Positions 12,154 to 23,380 of a stretch of 38,400 nt of DNA are shown piece after piece (the first letter of the stretch is position 1; each line of letters opens with the position of its first letter). Origin of the DNA: Flammula alnicola (lineage: Eukaryota > Basidiomycota > Agaricomycetes > Agaricales > Strophariaceae); contig JADNRV010000401.1 in NCBI GenBank assembly GCA_015499995.1, positions 1 through 38,400 on the forward strand. Reading direction: 5' to 3'. Both the position numbers and the translations under genes were made by a program. The notes under the pieces are model-generated. The model saw only the letters and a list, made by a program, of their open reading frames with translations, was not told where the DNA came from and did not search any database.

Positions 12154-12544
12154 TCATAAAGTCGATGCACGAGTAAGTATCAATCTCTCTGGTTGGTCCC
12201 ATCCTTTGTCATTTAAATGCCGTCCAAATTATTTAACCTAGATCTCTGTTTTACGACCCGAAACCATCTGATGCTTTGAATAACTTTTTTGGTGATGTCA
12301 AATTACTGCCTGATGCGTTCCAGTTTGTTAGCTATTTATTGGAGTTTCTCAGTACTTAGTCTTCGACCCCACAAAGACAGAATACACGAGTCTAAGTATG
12401 TACGCGAAGCTCCTACTTATTATTCGTATTTGCTATGTTTTGTGTTACCAAACAACAGCGTCGGAAACGCTTTCCAACTCCTCCGAGTCGACCATCATTA
12501 GGGCCACCGTCTAGGTCTGGCTAACTGGCTAGTAGCCACTCACC
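12154..12544. other. Spacer between MYND copies 1 and 2
   Basis: About 390 bp with no gene. Its right part (about 12455-12544) is clearly similar to the sequence just before copy 3 (about 13690-13802), including matching GGTCTGGCTAACTGGCTAG-like blocks. The tandem repeat unit therefore includes upstream, presumably promoter, DNA. Confidence 0.6.
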
Positions 12545-13491
12545 ATGGCGAAAATCAGCCCTCCAACCGAGATACTAGCGGACTTCTGGAAGAAACATTG
12601 CAATGAAGACCCCAAGCTTTCCTTCGAGCAATATCGCATTATTCGTTCAAGTCTGCTTACTGTCCTTCCCCTACTGGTCGGGGATCATCGCCGGAAACCC
12701 TTCGCGAATGCCTTCGACAATCTCACGAACGGTTGAAGAAATGGGAGACCAAAGATCTTTACGCTGGGGCAGCGCGAGACGACGTCGATGACATGTTGGA
12801 ACTAGGAATCCGGTACGCCTATTCTATCTTGATCTTCTGGCTAAATGTAAAGAGAAAATGACTTAGATTGGCATCTGGTATGCATATTCCCTTCGACGAC
12901 GATGCAGCTATTGGCCTGTTCAAAAAGATCGCGCAGGGAAATTATCCAAAGGACAAGCGAGCCATCGCAGCCAACCTTCTCTGTCAATGCTTGACCAGGA
13001 ACTTCATCCTTGGATGTTCGGGTCCGTCAGAGTATATTGCAACATTTACTTGGGCGGAAATGAGTTGCAAGCTCGGGCTGTTTACACAGGCCTCCCTCCA
13101 TTTGGCCATGATATTCGATGCCAAGGGCGACGACGTCGACAGAGAGGGTCCCTTTGCCGAATTTACGTGCTTCTGGAGAGCATACCACAAATTTCGCGAA
13201 GATACCGGATTACAAAGGCGCAACGCGCGACGTTGTGTGGCCTGTGATAAGAAACACGAACAGCGCAGTATGCTCAAGAAGTGCGCTGGCGACTGTCCCT
13301 CAGAAGCTAAGCCTGTATATTGCAGTAGGAGGTGCCAGAAAGCGGTAAGTTCATTTCAACGATCCTTTGTAATCTCTTTCCATGTTCTGTTTATTATTTA
13401 GCATTGGTCCAAGCATCGGCAATGGTGCAAACCTGATCCTGCTGGAAGTAATCCGGATTGGATAACAGATTCGGAAGACGAAGATTATTAG
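12545..13491 (+). pseudogene. MYND-finger gene, copy 2 (exon 1 frameshift, rest intact)
   Basis: Three exons parallel to copy 3: 12545-12812, 12867-13344 and 13402-13491 (TAG stop). Exons 2 and 3 are fully open and carry a complete MYND pattern: CVACDKK...CAGDC...YCSRRC, then HWSKHRQWC from the last exon, ending in an acidic tail. In exon 1, after FEQY, 10 bases present in copy 3 (about 13894-13903) are missing at about 12635. The reading frame from ATG 12545 therefore stops at AFDNLTNG, while the conserved downstream block (HYSFKSAYC...HERLKK) lies in another frame. Either the gene is dead, it uses an internal start (for example the Met before LELGI), or the lesion is an assembly error. Function is unknown beyond zinc binding and protein contact typical of MYND domains. 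Confidence 0.68.
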
Positions 13492-13802
13492 GACGATAGC
13501 TGGGAAAAAGAAGTGCTACTTCCTCAATAATCTAACTATATCTCTGAATGCGTCCGGACTTCAAAATCTAAGGTTTCGCGACATAGCTATGTGACTGTTG
13601 TCGTTGCGGGTCTGTCTGCAGACTTTGTAACAATATTGTACACGATGCGTCGATGCCCCTATCAGTCATATTTGCCATGTTTTGCATTGCCAAATGGCAA
13701 ACAACAGTGTTGGAAATGCTTCAACAAACTTATTCTCGACCACGGTGATTAGGGACACCATCTAGGTTTGGCCAACTGGCTAGTGCTCGCTAATCACTCA
13801 TC

Positions 13803-14793
13803 ATGGCAAAAACTAGCCTTCCAACTGGGATACCAGCGGACTTCTGGAGGCAAGCCTGCACTGCAGACCCCGAGATCGCTTTCGAGCAGTATCTCAATAT
13901 GTACCATCATTCGTTCAAATCTGCCTATCATCCCCCTCCTAAGGGTCGTGGATCATCGCCGCGAATTTTTCGCGACTGCCTTAAAGAATGCCATGAACGG
14001 TTGAAGAAACGAGACGCCGAAGACCTTTGTGCTGGGGCAGCGCGCCAAGAGGTCGATGACATGTTGGAACTAGGAACCAGGTATGCGGCCTATTAGTATT
14101 CCTATTCTTTTGTTTCAGTCATGATCCTTGCAAGTTATCTGGCTGACTGTCAAGTTAAAAACGACTTAGATTGGCATGTGGTGTGCTCATTCCCTTCGAC
14201 GAAGACGCAGCCATCGCTTTTTGTTCAAAAAGATCGCGGAGGGAAATTATCCAAAGGACAAACAAGCCATTGCAGCCAGTCTTCTCTGTCAATGTCTGAC
14301 AAGAAAATTCATACTTGGACTTGTGGATACTCCACAGTTCCTTGCCCCATTTCCCTGGGCAGAAATGAGTTGCAAGCTCGGGCTGTTTACACATGCCAGC
14401 CTCCATTTGGCCATGATATACGATGGTAGCGTCGACGACGCTGACAAAGATGGTCCCTTGGCTGAATTTACGCACTTCTGGGGAGCATACCACAAATTTT
14501 GCGAGGATACCGGATTACAAAGGGGCAATGCGCGACGGTGTGCGGCGTGTGATAAGAAACACGAACGGCGCAGTTCGCTCAAGAAATGCGCTGGCGATTG
14601 TCCCTCAGAGGCTAAACCCGTATATTGTAGTAGGAGGTGCCAGAAAGCGGTGAGTTTCTTTCAATATTCCTTTGTAATATGTTTCCATGTCCCCTTTATT
14701 ATTTAGCATTGGCCTAAGCATCGGCAATGGTGCAAACCTGATCCTGCTGAAAGTGATCCTGAATGGACAACGGATTCGGAGAGCCAGGATTAG
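13803..14793 (+). pseudogene. MYND-finger gene, copy 3 (frameshift at start of exon 2)
   Basis: Three exons: 13803-14080, 14170-14649 and 14707-14793 (TAG). Exon 1 is fully open from ATG 13803 (MAKTSLPTGIPADFW to VDDMLELGT) and joins in phase to LACGVLIPFDEDAAIA. There, at about 14217-14222, two extra bases in a T run, compared with copy 2, shift the frame and lead to an early stop. The remainder of exon 2 (FKKIAEGNYPKDK through the MYND Cys pairs CAACDKK, CAGDC, YCSRRC) and exon 3 (HWPKHRQWC) are open in the shifted frame. It is the least damaged copy: one 2-base event separates it from a complete protein of about 280 residues. RNA data could show whether an alternative acceptor restores frame; I found none. 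Confidence 0.68.
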
Positions 14794-15090
14794 GACAATA
14801 GCCTGTTGGCATTGGAAGTTCCGTACCCATCCATCTACACATTCGAATAGCCTAACTGCTGGATCTGAGAAGAAGAGGGTAGCGCACTAGGGAATGCGAG
14901 GGCTCCTCTGACTTAGTGAAACACTCATCGAATTGTTCGAGTGACGAAAACCGCAAAAACAGACATCGAGAGGAATAAATCCAAGCCGTATATAGACAGG
15001 ACGAAGGCAATAAAGTTACAAAAGTGGGTGGTAGACACCAGACATTCTTTTCGGTGGAAAGCCTAACTAAGAAAAAATTTGGGTGATGAG
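14794..15090. other. Convergent spacer between MYND copy 3 and GH115
   Basis: 297 bp containing the 3' flanks of two genes that point at each other. No feature recognised. Confidence 0.5.
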
Positions 15091-18000
15091 TTAGAGCACG
15101 ATACTTTCTGGGGGACCCAGATAACTTGGCTGAAGTCCTCCGGTATCTATTAGTAAAGTGGTGAGTCATGATGGATGTCAGGCAATTACACGGCATAGTA
15201 CATACCGATGACAATTTTCTGAATAACTACTGCTGGGGTTATCATTGATATCTACAGAACACGTCATTTCCACGAGCGAATTGAGCCTCACAGAAATTAC
15301 CAACCTTCAAAGTGTGAGCTCCGGGATTTACACCGCCGAATGTTGTATTTATCGTATTGATGGAATTGGCCACCCAGCCATCGTTGGTTTCCCATCCATT
15401 GGGTAAACCTCCAGGAATTTCAGGTCCAACAGGATTGATTGTCACTGGTGCTTGGGAGTCAATCTGTATAGAATATGCAAGAGGATTCTGGTCCGTATTG
15501 GCATTAAGCGAGGGAGATAAGAAGACGATGGCGGTGACATTGCCTCCCTCGGAGTTGAAGTTGAAGAAGTCGTATTCCCTAGAATCGCGTCAGCAAATTT
15601 GGAACAGTGTGTATGATCTAGAGAACTCACAGAGTCGGTCCGGCTCCAGCGCTGAAGGTTGCGTCGGAGAGCGGCATGGGGGTGACGGCAGATACGGTCC
15701 GTCCGAGCCCCGGGAGCTCCGTCCAAGAAATTCCTTGAACAGTCGTTTTCCGTGTGGCGTGCGCTGCTTCGATCGAAATTACACCAGTTCCCTCGACGAA
15801 TCCTATGGTATCATTCAGAATACAATTAAATATCGAAATTGAATGAGAAGTCACCTTTAAATCCGCCTGACGGAGTATTCTTGGTCGCATAGAACATGAC
15901 AGGCACAGAGAGCGGGGGTTGTCCGGAAGAGGTTGCGGTGAAAGTGATTTGTGCTGAGTTTACGCCAGAAGCGAGTTTGCTCCAATCAGGGACACCCGCC
16001 AATACACGCTGCTCAGGAGCGTTGGGTGATATAGATCCTTTCGAAGGCGTCAAGGTCAGCCACGACACATTGCTTGCAGCGGTGAAGGTAAAAGGGGCAG
16101 GGCCCCCTGCGCCGACATCGATGTATCTGTCGACAATGGGAGAAAAATTGTCCAGCGTCATGGACGGAGGTGGACAGCTGTATCCTTGTGAGCACTGATT
16201 CGGGTTGTCTCCAGGCCTGCTCGAAATCAGGGAAGAGTAGGCGGCATTTTTAATTAAGTCTCACCATGCACCCAAAGTTCCTTCTGGTGCAATCCTCATT
16301 ACGCCTGCCAATGCTTGCTTCTTGGTCTGAACGCGAGAAATCAGTGGCATGCTGATGGATTGAAAAATGAGACCTTGTCAGCTGTTGATCCTCAAGCCGC
16401 AAATTTCATACCTATTCGTCATAGGTTGTTGCCAATAGAAGTAGCCCAGATCTGCGAGATGAAGAATTAGAGGGTCGTCGAAATTTTCCATATGATTGCT
16501 CACGAGTCTGGTCCATCATACTTTGAAGGGTGGAGTCAGCCATTACACCACTTGTAACAGGAGATGAAAGGCGTACTGGTCCCATTTACCTGGCCAAATG
16601 CTATTAGTTCAGAAAACATCATAGTGAAAGAGGCGTGATGCATACCGTTAAGGATCGAATGGTACTGTTGTTCGAAGTCGAAGTCTTTCTCGAATAATTG
16701 CTCAACTGTGTCGGCGAGTTGGTTGGTACTCAGCTACAGCCATGTGAGTTTGGCGTAAAGAATCGGGGAGAATATAATGTATGACATACTCTAGCTTGCG
16801 AAGCTCTTAAATTGTTCATGCCTGCAGAGATCAACTATTGGTCGTACGTGAATGTCGACCAACTCGTGCATGAGTAGGAAGAATGAACGCCTACCATGTT
16901 CGCAACGTTGTTGCTTGCAAGTACTGGATGATGTACAAGCTGGAAGAATGCTGGTTGCATCGCACTCGACAAGCTATTGTAGATTGACGTTGATGCAGCT
17001 TCGAGAGCTGCCCAGCTTGCGAGGACGTTGTCGGCCCTGGAAAATTCGATTATCAATGCGCCGTCAGAGACAAAAAGGAATAAACCCCACTCTCTGTAGT
17101 TGATCAAGCTATAGGTCGTGGAGTTCAACAACTCTGGTTTCCTCCTGGCGTTGAACCTAGTCAGGTTGGCGACAATACTCGTCACTGTCGCAGCCTTGTC
17201 TGTGGTCAAATCAAATTCGCGTGTCGCCCACTGGTTGACGAAGGTCGATATATTGGAAGGCGCCCAACGTGACGCGTCCCAGCCATAGGTAAGGAAGAAT
17301 TCAATTTCCCGTTCATAAGGCTTGAGGTCACCGACGTTGAGGATCCACAGCTGGTCGGCTTGGCGTTGAATTGCAAGCGACATTTGTTGGTGAACCTATG
17401 TGAAGGATAACTTGGGATGAGAATAGTGCAATGGGCAGAGGCAGATACTGATACTTTTTCGATTTGATTACTCTGCACGAATCGTTAGCTAAATGAATCG
17501 GATTTCAAGATTAAATACTTACTGTGATCCACTTGTAATCCCTAACATCTCCAACCTGATACCTAGTTAGAAAACATAAAGCGACAAAGTTCTGATGCAT
17601 ATATCTTACATAGTCGAGCTAATGACGAAGACGTCAGGACAGATATCAATGTTTTGCAAATTGATCTCTTACGTGGTAGTATACACCGGCTCCTCCGGTT
17701 CTATTCCTCTCCTCGATAGTCGGGTAGCGACGAACATTACCAAAGCTACGGAACCTTTGTAGGCACGACACCCAGCTTGAAAGAAGAACAGAGCTTACTT
17801 ATCATCTGACCAGAGCAGGGTTATATAATCGGGGACGCGCATTCCGTCGTCGTAGTATCCCTCGACCTCTTTATCTATTCGGAAAGAATAGAAAAGGTGA
17901 GGTTGATGATCCAAAACTGAAAACAGTTGTTACCCACATAATGCCCAAACTTGTGGAATGGTGGAAACATCCGAAGTGTTATAAACGGTCTGCAAGATAT

Positions 18001-19615
18001 CTGTCTGGTTCGCAATGACGCTCTCAAGGAGAGATATGTCCGTGGTTTCCGAAAGCGGTACTGGGTGTCAAATTATCCATAGGTCAGACCTAGTTTTCTC
18101 GAAGAAAAGAATTGGAAGAAAACATACGATCGCCAAACCCTCGCATTCCCACCGTATAGACAGATTCAAATGGTTTAGCTCGCTCTGTGCCCACCAGCCA
18201 GAATTGGTTTATGTTGGCAGAGTTGGTGGTGTAGTCCCAAGGCCCTTGGCCGAAGAGACTGAACTCAACAGGTGTTGAGCGCATCATGGGCTCTTCATGA
18301 CTGAAGACGATTTAAACGATAAGAATAGGGAATCTTCATGCAAATGTGATATTGTACCTGGTTCCCATTGCCACGCCGTAGGCATCAGCGAGGAATTGAT
18401 TCTGAGGGTCGTCAGTCCCGAATGCACTGCTCCATTGCGCTACCCGCGTAATAAATGTAATCAGAATTCTGACATATGGGGCACGAATGAAAGGGTATCT
18501 ATACCAGGCCAGAGAAAGTTTCCCTTGAGCCTCAAGATAAGTTCAAATCTATACCGGTTTGCATCAGCTTCATTTAATGGGATGAAAGCATCGACTTACA
18601 GCTGTGTGTAAAAGAAATGGTTGAAGGGACTCCCGGTCAGGGGAGCGCCCGTACCATTCGTAAACTTCTCTGCAGCCCAATTTTGGAGAGCAGGCTGCTC
18701 GTCGTTGAGGAATATCCCACGATACTTTACTGATGGAGAACCGTGTGCACATCCGGAAGTTGCGACAAATAGGTTCGTTTGGGTCGTTGTTGGGACATCT
18801 GCCCACCTGGAAGAGCAGAAAGTGTTAATTTTAGAAAACGGCCCGAAGAAAAGAAAAGAAGATATTAAGATTGTGAAGCGAAGCCTTACCAGTACCAAGG
18901 TGACACTCCTAATGTACCGGGAGAAAGTTTATAATTAGCATCATGATCGTGTTTTATCAAGAATGGAGCAACGACAGTAAAAGAACTACTTCGAACAAAA
19001 ATAGTGGAACAGAAGGGGACGAAGAATACAAATGTCGTGGTGGAAGGACTCACCAAACTGCTCCGAATGGTCATACAGAGCGAATATCGTGCCGCGCTTA
19101 TCCGCTCCAATGATAACGTATGCGGTTTCCACTCCGGGGAGGGGGTTGTGTACGACTCTCGTCAAGAATGATTCCCATTTCCCTTCAATGGAAGACACAT
19201 CTAACCCCGACGATTTCACAACTGCGTCGATGAGCGAAGACTTTCCAAGAGTGCCTATGATGATTGGCGAAGATGAAGGTGGTTTGTTACTGGCTTGCGA
19301 GATGGGTACAGAGTCAGTCGAATTGGTGGAAGAATTGGTGGACGCAGAAGGAGCGACGCTGGCCGTGACGGTGAAGTTCGTTAAGGACGGCTTGACAGAA
19401 GTGACGCGTTGTATATCGGCCACGAAGTCGGCTGCTGCATACTGAACGCCGGGCCATTCGTCGGCAGATATGAGAATGGGAGACGCCGTTTTGCCATTAA
19501 CGACGGCGAAACTACTGCTTGACGAGGTGAACGTCACACAGGCATCCTGTCCGATGGCGTATATGCCACGTAGCAAAGTGAGACTGCCTAGAAGGCAGGC
19601 AAGAACTCGCGCCAT
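15091..19615 (-). CDS. Secreted GH115 xylan alpha-1,2-glucuronidase
   Basis: GH115 enzymes remove (4-O-methyl)-glucuronic acid from glucuronoxylan. The start is ATG 19615, followed by a signal peptide (MARVLACLLGSLTLLRGIYA) and an N-glycosylation-rich segment. Family landmarks run in order on the minus strand: DEWPGVQYAAADF, IIGADKRGTIFALYDHSEQFG (exon 1 ends at 19054), VSPWYWWADVP, KYRGIFLNDEQPAL, FELILRLKGNFLWPAQW, SAFGTDDPQNQ, GVAMGTSHEEPMMRSTP, FESVYTVGMRGFGD, DYITLLWSDD with NVRRYPTIEERNRTGGAGVY, VGDVRDYKWI, MMDQTHLGYFYWQQPM, the beta-rich C-terminal part, and finally SMITPAVVIQKIVI and DTGGLQPSYLGPPES with the stop at 15091-15093. I followed most introns and found no frame break, so the gene appears intact, about 1,000 residues in well over 20 short exons. 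It would be secreted and work with xylanases on plant cell walls. Confidence 0.93.
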
Positions 19616-20169
19616 GGTATTGCTGGCCAGGCCAATGTTAAACCCCGGGAGATGAGATTGATGATGCTAAGTACGACCTGGCATTATATGTGTCCTCGCA
19701 AGCGGTAAGCGGCTTAACCTATTTCCAGACGAAGGGGATTACGAAAAGTATGAAGTGGAAGAAAGCCAGCGGAAGACGCGACACGAAGCTCCAGTGGTCC
19801 TCGTGATACGTCGAGAGGGCCGGGGAGGAAAATCTTCGGGACGAAGACATGTAGTGGTCGCAGTGCGGAGCGAGCAGTGCAGGAACTACCGCACCACAAC
19901 ATGTGCATGCACTATAGATGCAGACAGCTTGGTCAGGACCGCCATGTGAGTTCGTTAAACAGGAGCGCACCTGAGAAGGTGTCATAGACGTGGTATTTTG
20001 GTGGCGAAGGCTAACGAGTAAATGGATTATCCTATAAGTGCCGGGCGTGGGACGAGGATAATGAGTTCGTAAAGATGCTTGTCTGCTACTGGCATCAGAA
20101 TAAAGCCATCAAGTACAACGGAGAGTCGGAGACATCGAACTTGCGGGCATGAGTATGAGTGGCGCGGGG
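19616..20169. promoter_or_regulatory. Upstream region of the GH115 gene
   Basis: About 550 bp upstream of the GH115 start and before the duplicated block. A carbon-responsive promoter would be expected for a xylanolytic enzyme, but I see no element I can assign with confidence. A GGCTAA hexamer occurs at 20009-20014 but is too short to mean anything alone. Short frames here have no recognisable content. Confidence 0.3.
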
Positions 20170-21038
20170 TGACTGTCTTTGGGCAGTGGTGGAGCGAAAG
20201 CCACAAAGGAGTTTGATTCATATTTGGCGATGCGGCCCGTTTGTACGTTTGGCATCATCCAGTAGGCCCGGTCGGTAGCTCTGGCGAGATTGTCGGCATG
20301 CGACTCGGGGCTTAGGATTCGCTTTGAGATGTTGAAGCTTAAAGGACGACACTTGTTAAGCTGCGAAGACTATTATGAAGGTGGAAGATATGACCTATAT
20401 GGTGACGTGAGTTCACAATAACCTGAGTGAGAAAGGTGTAAGCTGATTGTCGTAGCGAACCAAGAAGCCGCGTTCGAGGACGAGCTTGGCACGAAGAAAG
20501 AAATTAGCTGGAGCCCAACGAGAGCTTGCACATCTCTTGCCTCCAACTTGCCTCAGCCCCAGAAAATCCGCGATACGTGGAAATAAGAGGCCCCAACCAA
20601 TACGATGACCAGTCCCGAAGAGAATGGCATTGCCTGATATCGATGCCCCGTCATGCAATAGTCCGCGAGGTCGAGTTGCGTGCTGCATTCGGGTATTCTG
20701 CTGCTCCTTGTGTTTCTCCCAGGAATAATTTGCGTGAAACAAATTTTGGGGTTCGCGCCTCTTGTCACATGTATAGCACGAATTCCCCCATCTGCATACA
20801 ATCAACTTCTGGTCTATCCCTAAAGTAAACACGTCAACAAGTGAAGATTATATCAAGGCACCTCCGGAATATACCATATATCATCCATTGACAAGAGATA
20901 GTAGTTGATGGACTAGGAGGTACGTTGTTCCCCAGTGGGGCGTAGCAGGGATTGCGTCAAGTTTGAACAACATAAAAGAGTGAAGAGCAGCATGAGAAGC
21001 GAAGTAGAGATCTTTCCATCCTCATACGACGATAAGTG
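20170..21038. repeat. Segmental duplication, block A copy 1
   Basis: About 870 bp that recurs at 23381-24278 with high identity and a few small indels. Recognisable shared stretches include GTAGGCCCGGTCGGTAGC near 20265 and 23490, and TTTCCATCCTCATACGACGA at the right end of both. With the following F-box gene it forms a tandem unit of about 3.2 kb. No gene is confidently seen. On the minus strand one frame reads RIPECST...GHRYQAMPFSSGL..VGASYF in both copies, a hydrophobic stretch flanked by conserved Cys, but without a convincing start or exon structure. Confidence 0.7.
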
Positions 21039-21329
21039 AGGTTCGGGATGAAGGTCGCGGCAATTTGTTCAAAATGCATGCTTGTCAACGCCAACTTTTT
21101 CGGCCATGTTGGTCGCCTGATTCTGGTGACGTGTTTGCGGATGTTGATTTGAGATCGGCAACTGCCCGAGCCCACTTGACGACCTTGATGCCTACCAAGT
21201 TTGCAAGCCTGAGAAACTGCGCTTGGACGACGACAAAGGCTTAAAAACAGTCGCAGTACAATTGCTTCCTACAAGACGACAGAGGTTGGCCCTACAAGTC
21301 ATTCCGCAATTGGGTCTTTTACGCAGATT

Positions 21330-23042
21330 ATGGCCAAGAAGTCTGAGTCACCCTTTTCCCAATTCCTTGACACTGATGATGTCCCATCCGATACCGAAGT
21401 CGTACAGATCAAAGAGTATATACTTGCTTGCACCGCAAAACTCTCGAAATTGGACCATTCTCTTAACAGATTCATGGCCGACGACGACGAATTCCCGATC
21501 GTGATCTATGACCCCGGAAACTTAGGGTCCGGCGGTTCAGCACAACTACAGACGGCGGACGACCTTCGATCGCAGAGAGATTTGCTTTCAGAACACATCT
21601 CAGCACACAGAAGCTGTCTCTCACCCGTACGAAGGGTTCCCCAAGAAATCTGGGAGCAGATCTTCGTTCGCTGCCTTCCAGAAGGACGAAATCCTGTAAT
21701 AGACGCCCATGAGATGCCCATGGGATTATGCCACGTTTGCAGGTCCTGGAGGTTCATCGCACTCACCACCCGAATCTTATGGTCGAGAGTTCACATTGTA
21801 ATCCATAGCGCTCAAAACCGCACTGGACGTATACGATCCAAAGTCTTGGAACAATGGCTCACCCGTGCGGCGCCCCTTCCACTATCCATATCCGTAGGCA
21901 GCGAGACGGGAGAACATGAGGCATCCCATTCAGAAATTACGCTCATCCTGGCCACATTGACCAAGTTCTCCAAATATTGGGAAAATTTCCAGCTTGAGAC
22001 TTTCTTCCAGATGCCCGCTGCGTCGCTTGTTACCAGTCTAACCAGAAAGGACGTGCCCCTGTTGCGAGATATCAGCTTTCTCTCATCGAAGAAGCCCCAG
22101 ACGAGATATACATTGTTCGACAATGATGTCTGGGTGTCGAACGACTTACCGATACTTCAAGCGCCGCGACTCCAGTCCCTTCGGTTCGTGTACGCCAGCC
22201 TTCCTTTCAAAATACACGTCAATTGGGCTCAGCTTACCGAGCTACGCTTGGAAGGCTGCTACCTCAGTGAATTTTCATGTTACGTCATGCTTTCTGCATG
22301 CAAAAATCTTCAGCATGCAACACTCGACACTTGCGATCGACTTGCAATGATGGCGCCCCCCAACCTTTCTTCTCCATTCAACTCGGTACGGCTGGTTTAT
22401 CTGGAATCGTTGGTCCTTTTCGAGAAGACATTTCTTCCTCTCCTCTTCGACGTTCCGAAACTGCGATCCTTTACGTATCAGGGTTTCTTCATCCCCCCCA
22501 GAACAAGCCTCATCCAACACCTCCTCAGGAGTGCAGAAAAATTGGATTCCCTGTTTATTGACCCAGGCGGAATCGAGCTTCATCAATTACTACCGCTAAC
22601 ACCTACCATAAAGCATCTCACCCTTGCGAAGCCCACGACCAGTTACCCTCCGCTGCACCAAATTTTCACGTACGCCCAGGGCAGAGGGATGGATGATGCA
22701 CTCCTCGAGCGACTCACACCTCACATCCGGCAAGGACCAGATGCAGAAGGGCCCTTGGTGGCGAACAGAAGAGATTATATGTGCCCGGAGCTACAGACAC
22801 TAGCCTACAAAACCAACGCGAGGTGCTCTTTTACCGCAGGAGCGCTCGTGAAATTCATGAAGGCACGAATGGACGCAAAGGATCAGCACGGGTTCACGAA
22901 GTTGGAAGAAGTCGTAGTTCATTCCAATCAGCGGATGGACGGAATGAATGGCTTCGGCGTCGACAAAGCGATTGAAGACCTAAGGCAACAAGGCATGAAA
23001 ATTGATATTACATATAACGTCAGTATAAACGCACGGCGATAG
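21330..23042 (+). CDS. F-box-like protein, tandem copy 1
   Basis: Single-exon frame of 570 residues, ATG 21330 to TAG 23040-23042. Residues ~35-60 and 75-95 have the heptad-like pattern (SQRDLLSEHISAHRSCLSPV) that precedes the F-box in agaricomycete proteins. The F-box-like segment follows (VRRVPQEIWEQIFVRCLPE...GLCHVCRSWRFIALTTRILW, residues ~97-150), then a long leucine-rich region with irregular LRR-like spacing (LRSLRFVYASLPF, LTELRLEGCYL). Such proteins normally recruit substrates to an SCF ubiquitin ligase through Skp1; the substrate is unknown. This is one of the most expanded gene families in mushrooms. It is about 90% identical by eye to the copy at 25865 and the frame is undamaged. 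The C-terminus differs from the second copy after KIDITYN, ending in SINARR. It is part of a tandem duplication that includes at least 220 bp of upstream DNA. Confidence 0.9.
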   Translation: MAKKSESPFSQFLDTDDVPSDTEVVQIKEYILACTAKLSKLDHSLNRFMADDDEFPIVIYDPGNLGSGGSAQLQTADDLRSQRDLLSEHISAHRSCLSPVRRVPQEIWEQIFVRCLPEGRNPVIDAHEMPMGLCHVCRSWRFIALTTRILWSRVHIVIHSAQNRTGRIRSKVLEQWLTRAAPLPLSISVGSETGEHEASHSEITLILATLTKFSKYWENFQLETFFQMPAASLVTSLTRKDVPLLRDISFLSSKKPQTRYTLFDNDVWVSNDLPILQAPRLQSLRFVYASLPFKIHVNWAQLTELRLEGCYLSEFSCYVMLSACKNLQHATLDTCDRLAMMAPPNLSSPFNSVRLVYLESLVLFEKTFLPLLFDVPKLRSFTYQGFFIPPRTSLIQHLLRSAEKLDSLFIDPGGIELHQLLPLTPTIKHLTLAKPTTSYPPLHQIFTYAQGRGMDDALLERLTPHIRQGPDAEGPLVANRRDYMCPELQTLAYKTNARCSFTAGALVKFMKARMDAKDQHGFTKLEEVVVHSNQRMDGMNGFGVDKAIEDLRQQGMKIDITYNVSINARR

Positions 23043-23380
23043 CTTCGATTTCATTCGCATGGCTTTTACTCGTATGGTGGGACATTGGTTGGAATCTTGA
23101 TCTTGGATATACTTATTTACAGTGGAGGTTCCTTATTTTGTGTATTTGAATAGTTATTTTGGGCCATAACAATCTTCTCCAAAGCCTGGTGTACTTAAGT
23201 TCAGGGAGATGATCCAGCTGGAACTAGGTCAACATTATGCAGTAAGAGGTTTTAAAGTCGCATCCTTCTCGCATCCATCGTCCAGATCCAACTCAGACCC
23301 TAGAGGCCCGACAATCCTAAAGGTGCGAGAAGAAGATGCTGTACCATTTCATTCAATGGGGTGGAGATAGTCTTTAAATG
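23043..23380. other. 3' flank of F-box copy 1 (duplicated)
   Basis: Non-coding. Most of it (about 23090-23340) matches the 3' flank of the second F-box gene (about 27610-27850), for example around TTCCTTATTTTGTGTATTTG. It therefore belongs to the duplicated unit. Confidence 0.6.

Noticed and set aside
20009..20014. GGCTAA as an XlnR/Xyr1 binding site for the GH115 promoter
   Set aside because: A hexamer is expected by chance in 550 bp, and the ascomycete XlnR system is not established in mushrooms.
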